A program made the position numbers and the translations under genes. The notes below the pieces were generated by a model. That model saw nothing but the letters and a program-made list of their open reading frames with translations. It was not told where the DNA came from and did not search any database. From Paragordius varius (lineage: Eukaryota > Nematomorpha), in contig OZ176053.1 in the NCBI GenBank assembly GCA_964247055.1, positions 12,214,001-12,278,000 of the forward strand: a stretch of 64,000 nucleotides of DNA. Reading direction: 5' to 3'. Positions 35,650 to 49,800 of the stretch are shown one piece after another. The first letter of the stretch is position 1. The number at the start of each line of letters is the position of its first letter.

Positions 35650-35842
35650 CTAGAAGTCAACCCGACCCCCGACGCAACTAGACGGCTGTCACTGAACCAC
35701 CATTGACTGGTGTATGAAAGAGCAGCAAGGGACGTCTTTTGTGGACAGTGATGACGTGGGTCTGCTACACCCTTTTCTTGATACACCTTGATCCAAATGA
35801 GTGATACTCAAATCGTGTCCCACGGATCGCTACAGCCTTAAA
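35650..35842. promoter_or_regulatory. G+C-rich patch upstream of aPKC, candidate promoter or 5' exon
   Basis: A stretch of roughly half G+C, with several CG pairs and a GATGACGTGGGT motif, stands out sharply from its surroundings. It lies 240-435 bp upstream of the aPKC start. No long frame is open in it. It could be a promoter with a non-coding first exon; an old repeat is the alternative. Confidence 0.4.
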
Positions 35843-36062
35843 TTGCTTTTTATCGCCGTAAATTATTTATTAATTTAATATGCTTGTAGAGTAGATACTG
35901 AATCATGTCAAAGAACTATGCAATATTTGTCGGTATTTTATGGTTCACGGTCCTTGAGATAAAAATATTCTCGGTCCTTCAGGTTTTTAAGGAGTATCAT
36001 TGATTTATAGCAAGAGAATGTTTTTTAATTTAGATTACATGAGACTATATCGTAACCATTTG

Positions 36063-36101
<39 letters not shown>

Positions 36102-36145
36102 TCTCGGTTAATTGCATATCTGGCGTAGCAAAAATACTGCTATTT

Positions 36146-36250
36146 AACACTTGGATACAACACATTCCTTTCAGTCCTTCGATTTAAATTGGGGGGTCGG
36201 ATTATTATGATAGAGGCATAAATTTAGACTCGGACCGTTTCGTAGTTTTT
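36146..36250. repeat. Repeat family C, internally deleted copy
   Basis: TTTAACACTTGGATACAACA and a GTCCTTCGATTTAAATTGGG block lie next to GGCATAAATTTAGACTCGGA then CCGTTT. These two blocks are several hundred bp apart in the copies at 49572-50066 and 51372-51950. Confidence 0.6.
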
Positions 36251-37881
36251 ACATAATATCAACCTAAATGCTAATTTGAATCATTGTGTTAAACGAAACC
36301 TATACGGTGTTTATAAAAATAAAATGAAATTACTGTAATAGTAATAAAAATTTGAGGAAACCTGATAATATTTCTGCTTATCATTTATCAAATATTTTCA
36401 AAAAATGTCCTAAAATTTAATTTAATAGGTTTATTTATTTGTGAAAAATATATAATCTTTGAGTCAATATTAATGGCTTAGCTTTATTTACTAGAGATAA
36501 TTAAAAACGAACAATAACTTTGCGAAAATATTGTTCCGAAAAACTGTAGTTTAATTCCTTATTTATTTAACTACTGATTAAGCTTAAAAATATTAAGTTT
36601 TAACAGCTATTGTCCTATAATAGGGTGGCACTACTTTAAAGGGTTTTCACAAGAAGATATGACCTATATGAATTACAATGGTTATAGCTCATCCTATAAA
36701 ACCTGATTAACTGTCTAGAGTCAGTCCAGTACGCCACCTAACAGTCAATTCATTAAAAGTCTCTCAATTGTTTTATTGATTAGTTATTAAAATCCGAAAC
36801 AACCGCTAAGTACCATCCTATTTCAATTAAAATTAAATAACGAGTGTGTTTTGGAATTTTAAAACCAGAGGGCGCTGATGTATACTTTGATATACATGTG
36901 TAGTATAAATACTCAAATATACCCTGAGTATTTTCCCATATATTCCAGCACTCCGTTTGGTTAAATAAAATCTGTGTGCTTTAAAGGTAATTTTTATAAC
37001 TTAAAGTTTAGTAAAATTTATTGAATTAATGATATTGCTTTTTATTATTACTCGCTCGGGCCAAAATAGTTAGTTAGTATTAAATCATTATTTTTGGTTA
37101 GAAAAGTAAAAATTCATAATAATTGCTAAATAGATCCGCAAATATTTAGCACATATGATCTAGGCTACTTAAAAAATTATATTTTTAATTAAATACCGAT
37201 CCAAGGCTTGCTTTGGATTTTGGTATTTAATAACATAATAAAAATTAAGAACCCCAAATAGCCAGGATAGTAGCCAGAATTAAAGATACATTTTAGAATA
37301 TCTAAATTTGAATATAATGAAACCACAAAAGCGGTATATTTTTTAACCTTTCTTATGATTTAGTCTATCACTTTATTTATTATTATATACTCTTTAGAAG
37401 AAAATATACAATTTTTCATATGTATTTGTTTTTGCGGCTAATTTATCATTTATTTGTCTGGAAATTAAAAATGTAGCATAGATCGCAAAAATCAATGAAT
37501 TTAAATATTTTGACAAAATTTTTTCAGATCAACCGAATTCACTTCAACCCAAACGGAAATCAAGGATAAAAAATCACTATTTCTTAAAATGGGTCGACTT
37601 TGATCCTGATTAAACTTTATTATGTTTTTATGTGCGGATTTAGGGTTTATTTAATTTACGTATAAATTGTAGCCTTCGCCTATTATGATTTGAAAACCAA
37701 AATCTTAATCAAGAAAAGACGTTGGTTATGAAAGAAAGTGTGAATTAATTTACATAAGCATAAATTAGTTGGTAAAAATTATAAAGATAAAACAAACCGA
37801 GCAATTTATTAATATAAAATTGAATTTCAGCAATAAATCATCGAAAAAAATTCCAAAAAATAGTGTATTTTTAACAATATT

Positions 37882-40800
37882 CTAACTATTATTAACAATA
37901 GTAGTCATAATCCAATTTCTGTATTTTGCAACGTTGACGAAATAGTTGGAATAATTAGGCATGCAATTTTCATCACCCTCAAACCACAAACCGACAAGTG
38001 TGTGGATATCTAAAAAAGTTTTAATATACCATTTACAATTCAAATTCCCCCTTGAAAAATTCAAATTCATCTAAATATAAATTATATGTTATCATTAATA
38101 TGAAATATATTTTTAGGACATAGTTTATTATTTTTTCAGCATTATATGAATTTTAAACAGAATTTCATATCTTAAAAAATTATTAAAGGTAATTTCTCAA
38201 AAAACATAATTTATTTTAATTAGCATTTAAGTTGTTCGAGGGTGAATTTATATTGTTCAAGGGAGAATTTGAACTGTAAATTGTTTATATACATATGGTA
38301 TACTAAAATTAATTTGATGAAAAAAACGAATAGGTCTTTCTTTAACAAAATTTTTATAATTTTAAGAAATCACATCATAGCTGCCTTTCAAACTGCCTAC
38401 TTTTAAACGTACATTAATACTGATAGAAATACAATGATAAGAATAATTCATCAATTCGAACCGATATACAATGAAAGGATAATTTATGAGGAAAAAGGTA
38501 TTTCATGGTTTTAATTATTTTTTTAAGAACTACGGACAAATAACCTGGTCGTGAGCTTATATGCCTCGTTATGCTGTGGAATACTTTTAATAGTTACCCT
38601 TTTTGAAAATTTTTGGCATTCCATAGGTGTGGTATATATATATATTCAAACAATTGATTTTTACATTTAAATGTTTTATGCCATAGATATAATTAATTTT
38701 CTAGTCATGAATTCATGGTTCACATTATTTAAAAATGTTTTGAAAATATATATTAAATGGATCTCGTCATTTTTGTCCGTTTAAGCAACCCTAACAATCT
38801 ACATAAGACGAGAGAAAAACCGTGAAAAATATGTTTGGCAATGATATTTCTTATGTAACTTTTTTGTGGAAATATTGAATGATAATATATATTGATTTTT
38901 AAGACACAGCTTCATAGCTTTATCGGCACCTTAGTATTTAAGGATCGCTGTCATGGCCAACGTAACAATACTGCATAATGTATTCCAATTTTTATGATTT
39001 AAAATAAAAAGCTAAATACATTTTAAATTTAATTTTTGAGGAAAATATCCAATTATTATTATTATAGTACCATTTCTAAAATTGACCAGTAGTGATCCGT
39101 ATTCATTCAGGCAACCAACTATTGGATTTGTCTTATTGCTGGAAGTACATATAATTTCGCGAGGCTCATAATAAAATTCTTTACCATCGCACTCAAACTT
39201 TGGGTTTAAAACTGGGGCGGCCTGCAACATGTGCCCAGATTCGTAGGCATCTATCGGAATAAATTTAACAAAATAAGAGTATGTTTATATAGTTTTTTGA
39301 AATTGCAATGAACCACCCACATAAAGACCGCGAATTCAGCAAAAATTGATAATTATCCGCATCAATATATTTTATAAAAATAATCTAACCCAGTGGTTCC
39401 CAAAAGAAGAGCGGGGTGGGGATGGAGAAACGACTTTGAATTTATGTTAAAAAACATATTTTTTACTATTATTTGATAATTGGTTCATTAATATTTTTTT
39501 ATTTAAATTAAAAATAAAACTGGCGACAAATTCAAGGTTTATGGTGCAAACCCTCAAGATTTGTCCCCGATATGGAAAAATATTTCAACAATGACAGTTT
39601 TAAAGGATCCCATTGATTATAATTTTTATAATATTATAATAAATTTTGCATTTGAAGAGGGGGGGGGGGCGGTGAACAAAAAAAGGTTCGTGACCACGAT
39701 TTAACCTTTTTTATTTAAAATTAAATTTTACATTTTTATTATTATAATAGTTTTGCTATTCTACAGTTTTGTTTCAATGAATTTTATTGTTTTTAATTTT
39801 TTATTAAATACTCCCAGAAACCAGGTGGCAATGAATAAATACTTGGCAGTATTATTTATAGATAAGGTGACCAGATTTTTTAATAATCTGAAAAGGGGGG
39901 GATTGGGGGGTACAACCAAAAATTTTTATACAAAAAATTTATTGTAATATTTATTTATTTTTAACACAAATACATTATAAATAAAAATTTGTACCTTACA
40001 GGTTGTTTGTACCTTATTCAATAAATTTACATGTGCACGAACAAAGGGTGAAGTGATTGTAATATTCTAGAAAAAAAGAATAAAGACGAAATCATCACAA
40101 AGTGCGCTGGGTGATGCAAGAAGCGGCACAAAAAATATTTTTAACAATTTAGCAAATAATCTTAATCAAAACATTATTGGCAAATACACAACGCTATTCA
40201 AACATCTACTGATTCGTTACCCCTGGATGTGGAAAATAGAGATGTTAAAAGGCTTGGATATTGTAGAACTGTTGAGCTCTTTTGCCAGCGATTGATATAT
40301 TTATAAAAATGTGATCTCCTAGAATCCTATTTTTTATCAAAGGACAAAGGTCAAAATTCCAAGTCAAAAAAGGTTAGAAAATAATTTTATACCATTACCT
40401 AATCGCAATATTATAAAGAATCCAGAAAAACAAGGCTCAATGAATAGCCAGAATATAAAAATGTTTTATACAAACAGAAACGATTATTTGGAAGACAAAA
40501 CGGTGCACAATGACACTTTTTAATAAAGTCTCATTATTAAATAAATATATTGAATGAAAGCTTATATAATAAACAGAAAAAAATACGTAGGATAGGTTAA
40601 AATAATCATTTTTAAAAAAATTATATTCCATACAATAATAATTTAGTTGTAGAATTTGCATTATCTTCACCTGAACCACTGCTATTGAACGCGCTTTTCC
40701 ACAGTAAATCAAGTGTGGACACGGAATCAAATTTAAATGTTTAATAAAAGCCATTTTATGTGTTCAAATATAATTTGACAAATTATGAAGACTTATACAA

Positions 40801-43800
40801 TATTTTAGGTAATTATGTTTTTTAACACAAAAACTTTAAAGAAAATATTTTATTCTTTGGTATATTTTTGGTTTGAGCGAATGCGTTTTAGCAGATTGTC
40901 ATCATTTTTTAAAATATTGTAGAAGTCTTCACAAGAATTTGTCAAATTATATTTGACAGATAAAACGGCCTTTAAAGTTTGAACATTTAAATTTGATTTT
41001 TTCGATGTCCACACCTGATTTACTGTGGAAAAAACGCGCTCAGTAGCAGCGTCGGTTCAAAGATAGTGCGAATTCCACAATTTTTAAAATATTTTTGTAT
41101 GTTATATAGTTGGCTTCGAAATGATGAAATATTTCCAACCATTTCTTTTCTACTGTATATTTTTCTTTTGTCCATAATTTAAGTTTTTCATTAATAATAT
41201 ATCTTTTAACTAATGATACTTCAGAAAAAAGATTTTTTCTGAAAGATTACTTGTTGAGAATTTTTTGAGAGCACATATAATCAAATGATTTTAGAACATC
41301 GCACCAATTAAATTATGATTTTAATGTCCAATGAAAATAATCAATTTCATTGAATTGCGTCGTCCAGTCTTCCAAATAATCTTTACAGTTTGTATAAAAC
41401 ATTTTTATATGGTACAGGATATCTTGGCGATTTATTAAGCCTTGTTTTTCTATTGCGGATGGTTATAGGTATAAAATTATTTTCTAACCGTTCTTGACAT
41501 TGGAACTTTAGGTAATTAACTTAATTGGCTACTTCGATTGCCGAAATTTTGTCACCTTTTATAAATTTAATAACATTTTGAAAGAGAGAAGCTTGATTAT
41601 GTGAGAATTCTAACCATATTCTTGAAGAATGACTTTTAAAAAACTTTTTTAAAGTTGTAGGACATTTGTCCTGTCATAAAAAAATATTTTAAAGGATCAT
41701 ACATTTTTAAAATCGTTCGATAGCTGGCATAAAAGCTAATCAACGAGTTTTACAATATCCAAGCATTTTTTGATATTGAACTTCTGCATTTTCACAGAAT
41801 TCTTTAAGCGTTTCAACACGTACCGTGTATATATAAAAATAGGAATATATTTTAACAACTACATTTTCCACATCTAGGGGTAACAAATCAGCAGCTGTTT
41901 GAATGGCGTTGTGTATTATATGCGCTGCACACCCAACGCCAATAATGTTTTGATTTAGATTATCTGTTAATTTATTAAAAATATTTTCTGTTCCCCTCCT
42001 TGCTTTTCCACCAAAGTTTGTATTGGTGTTGTCAGCGCAATATGCGATAATTTTGTCTTTTAAATTATTTTTTCTAGAAAATGCATTATTGAAATAAATA
42101 TCATATCGGAATTTTCACCGGGTATGGAAATTAAATCTAAAATTTTAATTTTTACTCCGGTTCTGAATCAAAATATCATATTAAATTAGGAAATAATTTT
42201 GTTTCATGGTGATTTGATGCATCAGAGTATAGGGATAAAAAATTAATTTTCAGAAAATCTTTTATATGTCAGAAAATGCATGTGGCGAAAGATTGCACTG
42301 AATGGCTTCAGCCTTTGTACGGCCACATGTAAATTTTTTATGGAATAACGTACGAATAACCTGTGAGGTACAGTCCATAGATCTAAAGGAAATTGTGATT
42401 AACGGCGTGAAAAGATAACACGCCCTCAGCTAGTGCCAAATTCTTTTCTTCCTCTCCAAAAGCATTTTGTAAGATGATGCCGCCATAACATTTTTTATGT
42501 TTCTGTGTTTCCATATGCTTTGTAATATCATGCTTGCCGCCATGTGCTAGGGTGAATTCCCCCTCGCATATAAGACATTTAACAGATGATTCATTCTTCG
42601 TTTTTTTGATAAAAGGAAAATCTTTCATTAATTCATCGTTAAATTTACAACCTCTTTTTGTGCTCATATTTATAAACTACTATTAGTATAATAAATATTA
42701 TATTACCTTAATTTTCTGGAATAAACGTGTAAGGTACCGATTTGTGGTATTAATTTGGCTTTTTGATATGTTAGGAAGTAATAAAACTAAAATATTAGCA
42801 TAGTAAATATTATATTACCTTATTCTAAAATAAACGTGTAAGCTACCGATTTGTGGTATTAATTTGTCTTTTAATCTAGAGATTTGTGGTATTACTACCT
42901 TGGCTTTTGATAATGATGACAGTAGTAGGAAGCAAAGTGTATAATCATATGATATATATTCAAAAAAAATAAATATTTTTAATTTAAAAATAAAAAATTT
43001 CAATTTAAAATGGAATAGATTTTAAAGATATTTAATGATAAAAAATTTAAACGGATAAAAAAATTTATTTGTATTAAAATAAATTTTTTTTATATAATCG
43101 TGAAAACGGGACATTTTAAAAACGTAGCGGGACGCGGGACAAAGTGTGAAAAAGCGGGACGTCTGGTCACCTTATTTATACACCAAACTTTATTCAAAAT
43201 AGTTTAAAAAAATCTTATTAGGAGGGCATAGTAGGGGATGGCCAATGCATAAGACAGTATATGATAACAATTAAATGGTAATATACTAGCAACTCCCCAA
43301 CCGGCCATATAATATTGATCGAATGTTATGGAAAATTCATCACCAATACAAATTGGATGTGCCGTGGAGCTGTAAGTCATATGATTTGGTAGAAAGGAAC
43401 TTGTTGCCACTCTACCACCTATCTTCGCCAAAGCCAATCTTCTATTTGGATCCATATAAAACTTGTCTAGAAAAGTATAAACAAATATTTAATAGTAATT
43501 TTATATTAAGTCAGTCTAAAAAAAGCTAATGTAGAGAAATGCTTGGTATGCGTCCCTTCATTATTTTTATCAAATATGATAAAATTCTTTCATAAATGAA
43601 ATTTAAATGCTAGCACACGTATAAAGTATTAAAATGGTATAATCAATATATTACTTTCCGGGTAAGGGTAGGCTTGTATGACATTGTAATGAACCTCATC
43701 GACATCAAAATGGAAAGCGGAATAATCTCCCGTAACTATGGTAAAATTATTGGGTAGATTTGTATGAAAACACCGTGCCAAACTTAAGATCCATTGGGTA

Positions 43801-46800
43801 TCAATTATGGCGCCCGAGCAAACAAATATGTTGTTGTACATTATTTTAACAAGCCTGCAATTAAAATTCAATTTTAAACATAACAAAGTGTTTACTACAG
43901 AGAAAGACTTAGTATTCATTGCTAGTTTTTCATTAAATATTGTCGGATACATATGGAAGTAAATTAGTAAACATAGCAGTAAAAAGCGCGAAAAAAATTT
44001 AAGGCAATAATATTGACCTTTTCTGAATATACTATCTGCCATTAATAACTAGCAATGCATATTTATACTCTATATATATATATATATATACATAATTAAG
44101 GTATAAAACATTATATATGATTAACATTAAGGAAAATGGTATGGGTTACAGCTTTTTTAAAACATCATATATTTTGTATATATGATAATAAAAACCATGG
44201 TAATGGAAAAATGGTTGTTTCTGCATTCATAATCCTCGGGATCTTAAAAGGGGAAGGACCAAAATAATTTGTTGGAGACTGAGAAGGTTCTACTTTGCCA
44301 CACTGTAAGGGTGTTGTTTGATTACATCGACGTCCATAAAAACCACTTCGACACAGGCAAAACCCATTGCTATCACATTCATGGTAACTGCTTAAAGGGC
44401 AATCACAATCTATTTTTGTTATATATATTTATCTATATGGATTAGTTTTCCACACGATTTGGAATGCCGGCTACAGTTTTGTATTTGCATTTTTTATAGC
44501 CGTATTTTACGATACTACAACTTTAATTAATAATATTACTTTAACTTTGGAAATTTTTTGGTGTTACTATAATATAATAAGTGATGGATTAATACAGAAA
44601 GCACGGTCTATTTTAGAAATCTATTTTGAAAACTTATAACTATAAAAGATGATGGATATCTCTTACTATGTCCAAAAATTCTGGTGCAATTGAGACAGCC
44701 TTAATTGCAAAAATATAAATAAGATAGGCTGATGCCGCCAAAATTTCACATAAAAAACTTTGGGAAACATATCAATCCTTCCTTCAACATGTCCGAATAA
44801 ATAAAGTATTAACATTAAATATAAAAATTTTGTCATAGAAATAAATGACTTAAATCGAAACTTGATACCAATTTGCAGATATTTTTTTATTACTTATGGC
44901 AAAATTGTATTTAAATAGCTGTTCGAGCGGCATAATTACCATTCTGGCATTGTAGACCAAAGTAGCCAGGTTTGCATTTCGAACTTCCAAGGAAATCGCA
45001 TTCATTTGATATCATGCGCGTTGCATCAAAAGGACAAGCTGAAGTAATATAAAATTAATCAGTTTTCTAAACCAGGGATAATAGAAAATGTAATAGATCA
45101 TTTGTTCTTTCCATACACTTAATGCAAAATTGTTAAAAATGTACAGTTTAGGCTTCAGAGCAGGGGTGTCCTACACAACTCCATAACCATAAGCCACATT
45201 TTTACCTCAAAAAACACCGGCTGGCCGCATTTAAAAATATGGGCATTCATAAATAATTTTTTAGTATTCCAACATTGGACTGTTAAATGCAAACATAGTA
45301 TAACAAATTTTTGTACTTCTTGCTAATTAAAAATTATTTAAGATATATATATTAATTTTACTAAGAATTTTAGCATATTTTCACAAATTATGAATTTCCA
45401 AATTTTTTAAGGGTCGCGTTTTGGACACCACTGCTTTAGAGTCTTTTTCCTTTTTAAGGGTCCTTGTCCAGAGCTGATATGGAGAAATTGGGCATCACGA
45501 TTGAATATGATACGCCACACACAAATGTAATAACCCGGCGCCCTACCTACTCCATATCGCCTTCGGTAAATATTTCATTAATTCCGTAAATATTCTCTAT
45601 TTATCTTTTTAATAATAAAAAATATTTCTAATTTTATAGAAAAGCCGATTAATTTATCATTACTCCGGGGTATTTATAAAATCTTTTTACAAGAAATACA
45701 TTAAATATCTCAAAACATCTTCGATTGCAATAAATGAGGAAAAAAACGGTAGAAGTTAACAAACAAATCATATTTTATAGCTGAGTGCCATGAATTTGTT
45801 CTCTAATTAAATAAATTGTATTTAAGGGTTATTTACCATGTTCGCAATGTTTTCCATACCATCCTGGTCGGCATTTACAATATCCGTATATATTGCACCA
45901 TTCTCCACCACCGTTCTCACATCTGCATCCTTTGGTATATTGACAGTTAAAATAAACATTATTTCATAATTTATTTAGAAAAACTGTTTAAATACTCCGT
46001 GACCTTTTGGGATAGTTTATATTCCAGAAGGAGAAATTTTAATATCTTAAAAAGAATTTAATTTCTTTAGCCTTTATTATACAAAAGAACTTTTTTTAAA
46101 AATAAAAAATTGTAAAAAATCCAAATCTCAAACTTTTTCGCCGCCATTTTTTTAAATTTTTTAAATCACTAATACAAGCAATAAATGTATATTTTTAGAA
46201 AATGTAAATGATTACTTTAAAAAGCTTTCCGGCTACATTTTACCAGAAAAAATTAATATGATTGATTTTAATATTAGTTGTTATAAATTGTCTTGGAGCT
46301 TTCTAAAAGTCACATAACTGTAAATAACCTTTTCTATCTAATTCATGGGAACAATGTTTGATAATTAAAATTTAACCAAATTTACTTTCAAAATAGTAGT
46401 GTAATGACAAAATTCAGCTTTGGGATGTAATACTACCCTAATATGTCAACTAAGAAAAGTGAAGTGGTTAATTTGATAATTTATTCACTTTTTGTACATC
46501 TCCGTCCATAATATCCAAATTTACATTTGCAGCCTCCAAAGGCATCGCAATCAGGCCCAACACTTGTGCAATTATCACAATGGCATCCTAAATATATGCG
46601 GATTTAAAGGTCTTAATTAGTCTAATAATTGCTTAAAACAATGCTTTAGCAGTATTTGACAACAGAATTTCTTTTTGGGACATCTAATTAAAAAATATTA
46701 ATTTCAAATCATTAAATAATTGACACCTGGGTTAAAAATATATTTATGACACAGTCCGTACATTGACATGTAGCTTACATGGTGCACATAACGAATCGTA

Positions 46801-49800
46801 ATGATTCTATTCAATTGACAAATTATTTTTTTCTAGACAAATTCCGTTAACAATTGTCATAATTGAATTTCATCCGTAAATGGCTTGTTATGTGCAATCA
46901 ATTTTCAAATATATTCAAAAGTTTTAACCAAAGTTAATGGCTATCCTTCTTTTTCTAAAAAAAACTTTTTATTATGTTATAATTATCCAGTGCAGGTTGC
47001 CAACCTTGTCTTTCATGATACCGCTAGTTATTTTATGCATTGAATCAGGCTTACTTTGATAAAAAAATAGCAATGGGTGAAAATAATTTAGGTTTATTTG
47101 GCTTTAGAATTATGTTATTACTTTAACATAATTTAATATCAACGTATATTTGGGGGATATAAAATTATTTATAAAAATTAAAAAATATTATATATTCATT
47201 ATAATACTTTTAATAAATACTAACTTTTTTCACAACTCGCACCATAAAATCCTGGATAACACGAGCAGTGGCTATTAACAGTTCTTATGTATTGTCCAAA
47301 GATACAATTGTGTCCTTAAAATAAAATTGAACGATGTTAATAATATTAAGTTTAAATTTGAAATAAATGTCTTTTAGTATTTTGGATATTCAAATTTATT
47401 AGCTTTAAAAACTCGAAAAATTGGATTTAGCGTTGCATAAGAAAGAACATAAACCTATGGTAACCAGTCGGTTGTTTTGAAAAAATCCTTATTTATTATC
47501 GATAACGATATACAGTATGAGTAAATATACATTGCTAGTAAGTCATTAATTATTGCCTAATAGCATATAAAGGGCAGTATTATTGGGTTATAGTAATTTT
47601 TTTCATTTCCTATTATTAGCCATTAATAATTCTCTTTGCATATGCTATTTGGCATTAATTAACTTTCTAGCAATATATAATTATACATACTGTATAAACT
47701 TTGTAGGTTAATAGATATAAAATACATAAATTTATATAAGCTTGTGTTTTTAGGAGCTTTTTTCAAATATTCGACTAAAATGAACAAATCAGATTTTTAA
47801 AAGTGTATCGTAAAACTGAGAAAAATTTAGTTCAACGAATATTAAAATGTAAGGAATTCTAAGGTATTAATGTGTCTAAAAACGATTTTGCAAACATTAG
47901 TTACTTGACTTTTTGTATCAAAAACATGTAATTCACTCATTTGGTACCGGGGATGAAGAAATTCAAAAAATATTTTTAATATATCAATTAATACATAGCT
48001 AATTTTTTTAATTTATAATTTTTTTACACTTAAAATTTCGTATTTTGCTATACATTTACTCAGAAAGCTTAAATTCTAATTTTCCACCTCAGGTACGAAA
48101 CCTCAAAAGTCAAGCATTTAACAGTGCTTTAGTTAAATTTTGCACATTTGAAATACATTTTTACCATTTTCTAGAAGACCTTTGATTTTTACAAAAAATT
48201 TCCAAATCTTTACTATATATGTGTATAAACAGCTCTTTTGAGATTTTTTTTCAAACAAAAATTTTATTTGGTGACGATATTATTCCTTTTTAAGTTACAA
48301 ACTGAAAAGATTTACTATGCTGGCATTGTTTTCCATAATAAAAATGGGGACACTGACATTGACCAACTCTGTCACAGCCAATTAATCCTGAGGGGCAATT
48401 GCAAACGAATTCACATTTTCTGCCATAAAATCCATCAATACATGGGCATAAACCTCTGGCATCACAATAAGGGCCAATGGTCGTGATATTACATTTACAG
48501 GCTAAAAATTTAGTTGACATATAGTATTAAAGGTCATTTGGGGTAGTTTAAATGGTGAAAAAAGGATTATAATTTACATGCCTGTTGCCATTCATAAGAT
48601 TTTACTTAAATATTATTTTTTTAAAATTATGGAATAAAATAAGTGTTTAAATTATTATGTAAGTAATAAACTAAAAATTGTCATACATTGTGACAGACAT
48701 GTAAGTAAAACTTCTTATATCCATTTATAAATCGAATGACCAATCATAGCTCTTTTATATATATATGTATATATATATATATATATATTTTACAGCCATT
48801 AGCATGAGAAAAAGATGTAATGTAGTGTGCGCTTGTACAATGATTGGATGAAACTTTTTTTTACATTTTTTGTATATTTCATTTTTGTTATCAGACCAAG
48901 AAATTGTAATTAAATAAGAGTAAACATATGATATATAAAACTGGACATGATATGCCTAACTTTATAAATCATTTGTGCTTTAGTGGGGTGGCCAACACGC
49001 GGTCCTTCAAAACCCTTTGCGCGACCCGTAAAAATTTGGAAGTACCAAATTTGCAAAAATATGCTCACAAAATCTTAGTAGAATTGATATCTTTAACAAT
49101 TTAATTAAATAAGTCTATTCAATTGACAACAAACTAGATATTATTGAATTTTTTTCCATTAGACTGGCTTATGTTTGTAATCTAATAAATTATTTATACG
49201 CATATATTTAAAATAGAGTCCGCCATTTTTTCTGAATCAAAAATGCGGCCCCCGAAGCTAGTTATGTCAAACACCCCGGTTACAAGGTATTATCCTGTTA
49301 CTTATTAAATGAACACAGTATTTCAAAATTTTTTATATCAAAATGCACGTAAAATTATCTGAAATATAAATTATATTCCATCAGCTATAAGAGGATTTCA
49401 CGAAATGTATAATTAAATATATCGTTTTTAGACTATAACAAAAAATTTTATATTTAATATATTTTTTATAAATTAAATTGGTTTTTTTCTATTAAAAAGA
49501 GACTATATGAATTTGTTAAAATTTTATATTATAAAAAATTCATAACTAAATGGCGAATTAGAAAAATTAAATGGTTTTATGTCGAAACGGTCCCAATTTA
49601 AATTTATGCTACTATCCTAATAAAAATTATAAAATTAAGTCAAAATATCTAAATAAAATTTCGTTTCAAAAAAAAAAGTTTCATGTCAGACTACTTCGAC
49701 GCCATTTTTATTTTACAAAATTTTTGCAAAAAATCGTCTTCATGTAATTTAAAAGGTAAAATTAAAGCTAATTTTAATTAAATTTAAATTGATAGAAAAA

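Larger units (their letters stand above)
35409..37881. other. Intergenic, aPKC to EGF/protease-homologue gene
   Basis: About 2.5 kb holding the presumed aPKC promoter (see 35650-35842), a family C fragment (36146-36250), an AT run and, near 37881, the 3' UTR of the next minus-strand gene. No further gene seen. Confidence 0.55.

Noticed and set aside
42383-42667. Host BED-finger gene
   Set aside because: It lies inside the hAT element bounded by inverted ends and a target duplication, and is the N-terminus of its dead transposase.
43323-43529. Plus-strand 68-codon frame
   Set aside because: It is the shadow of the protease-homologue exon 43466-43269 on the minus strand.
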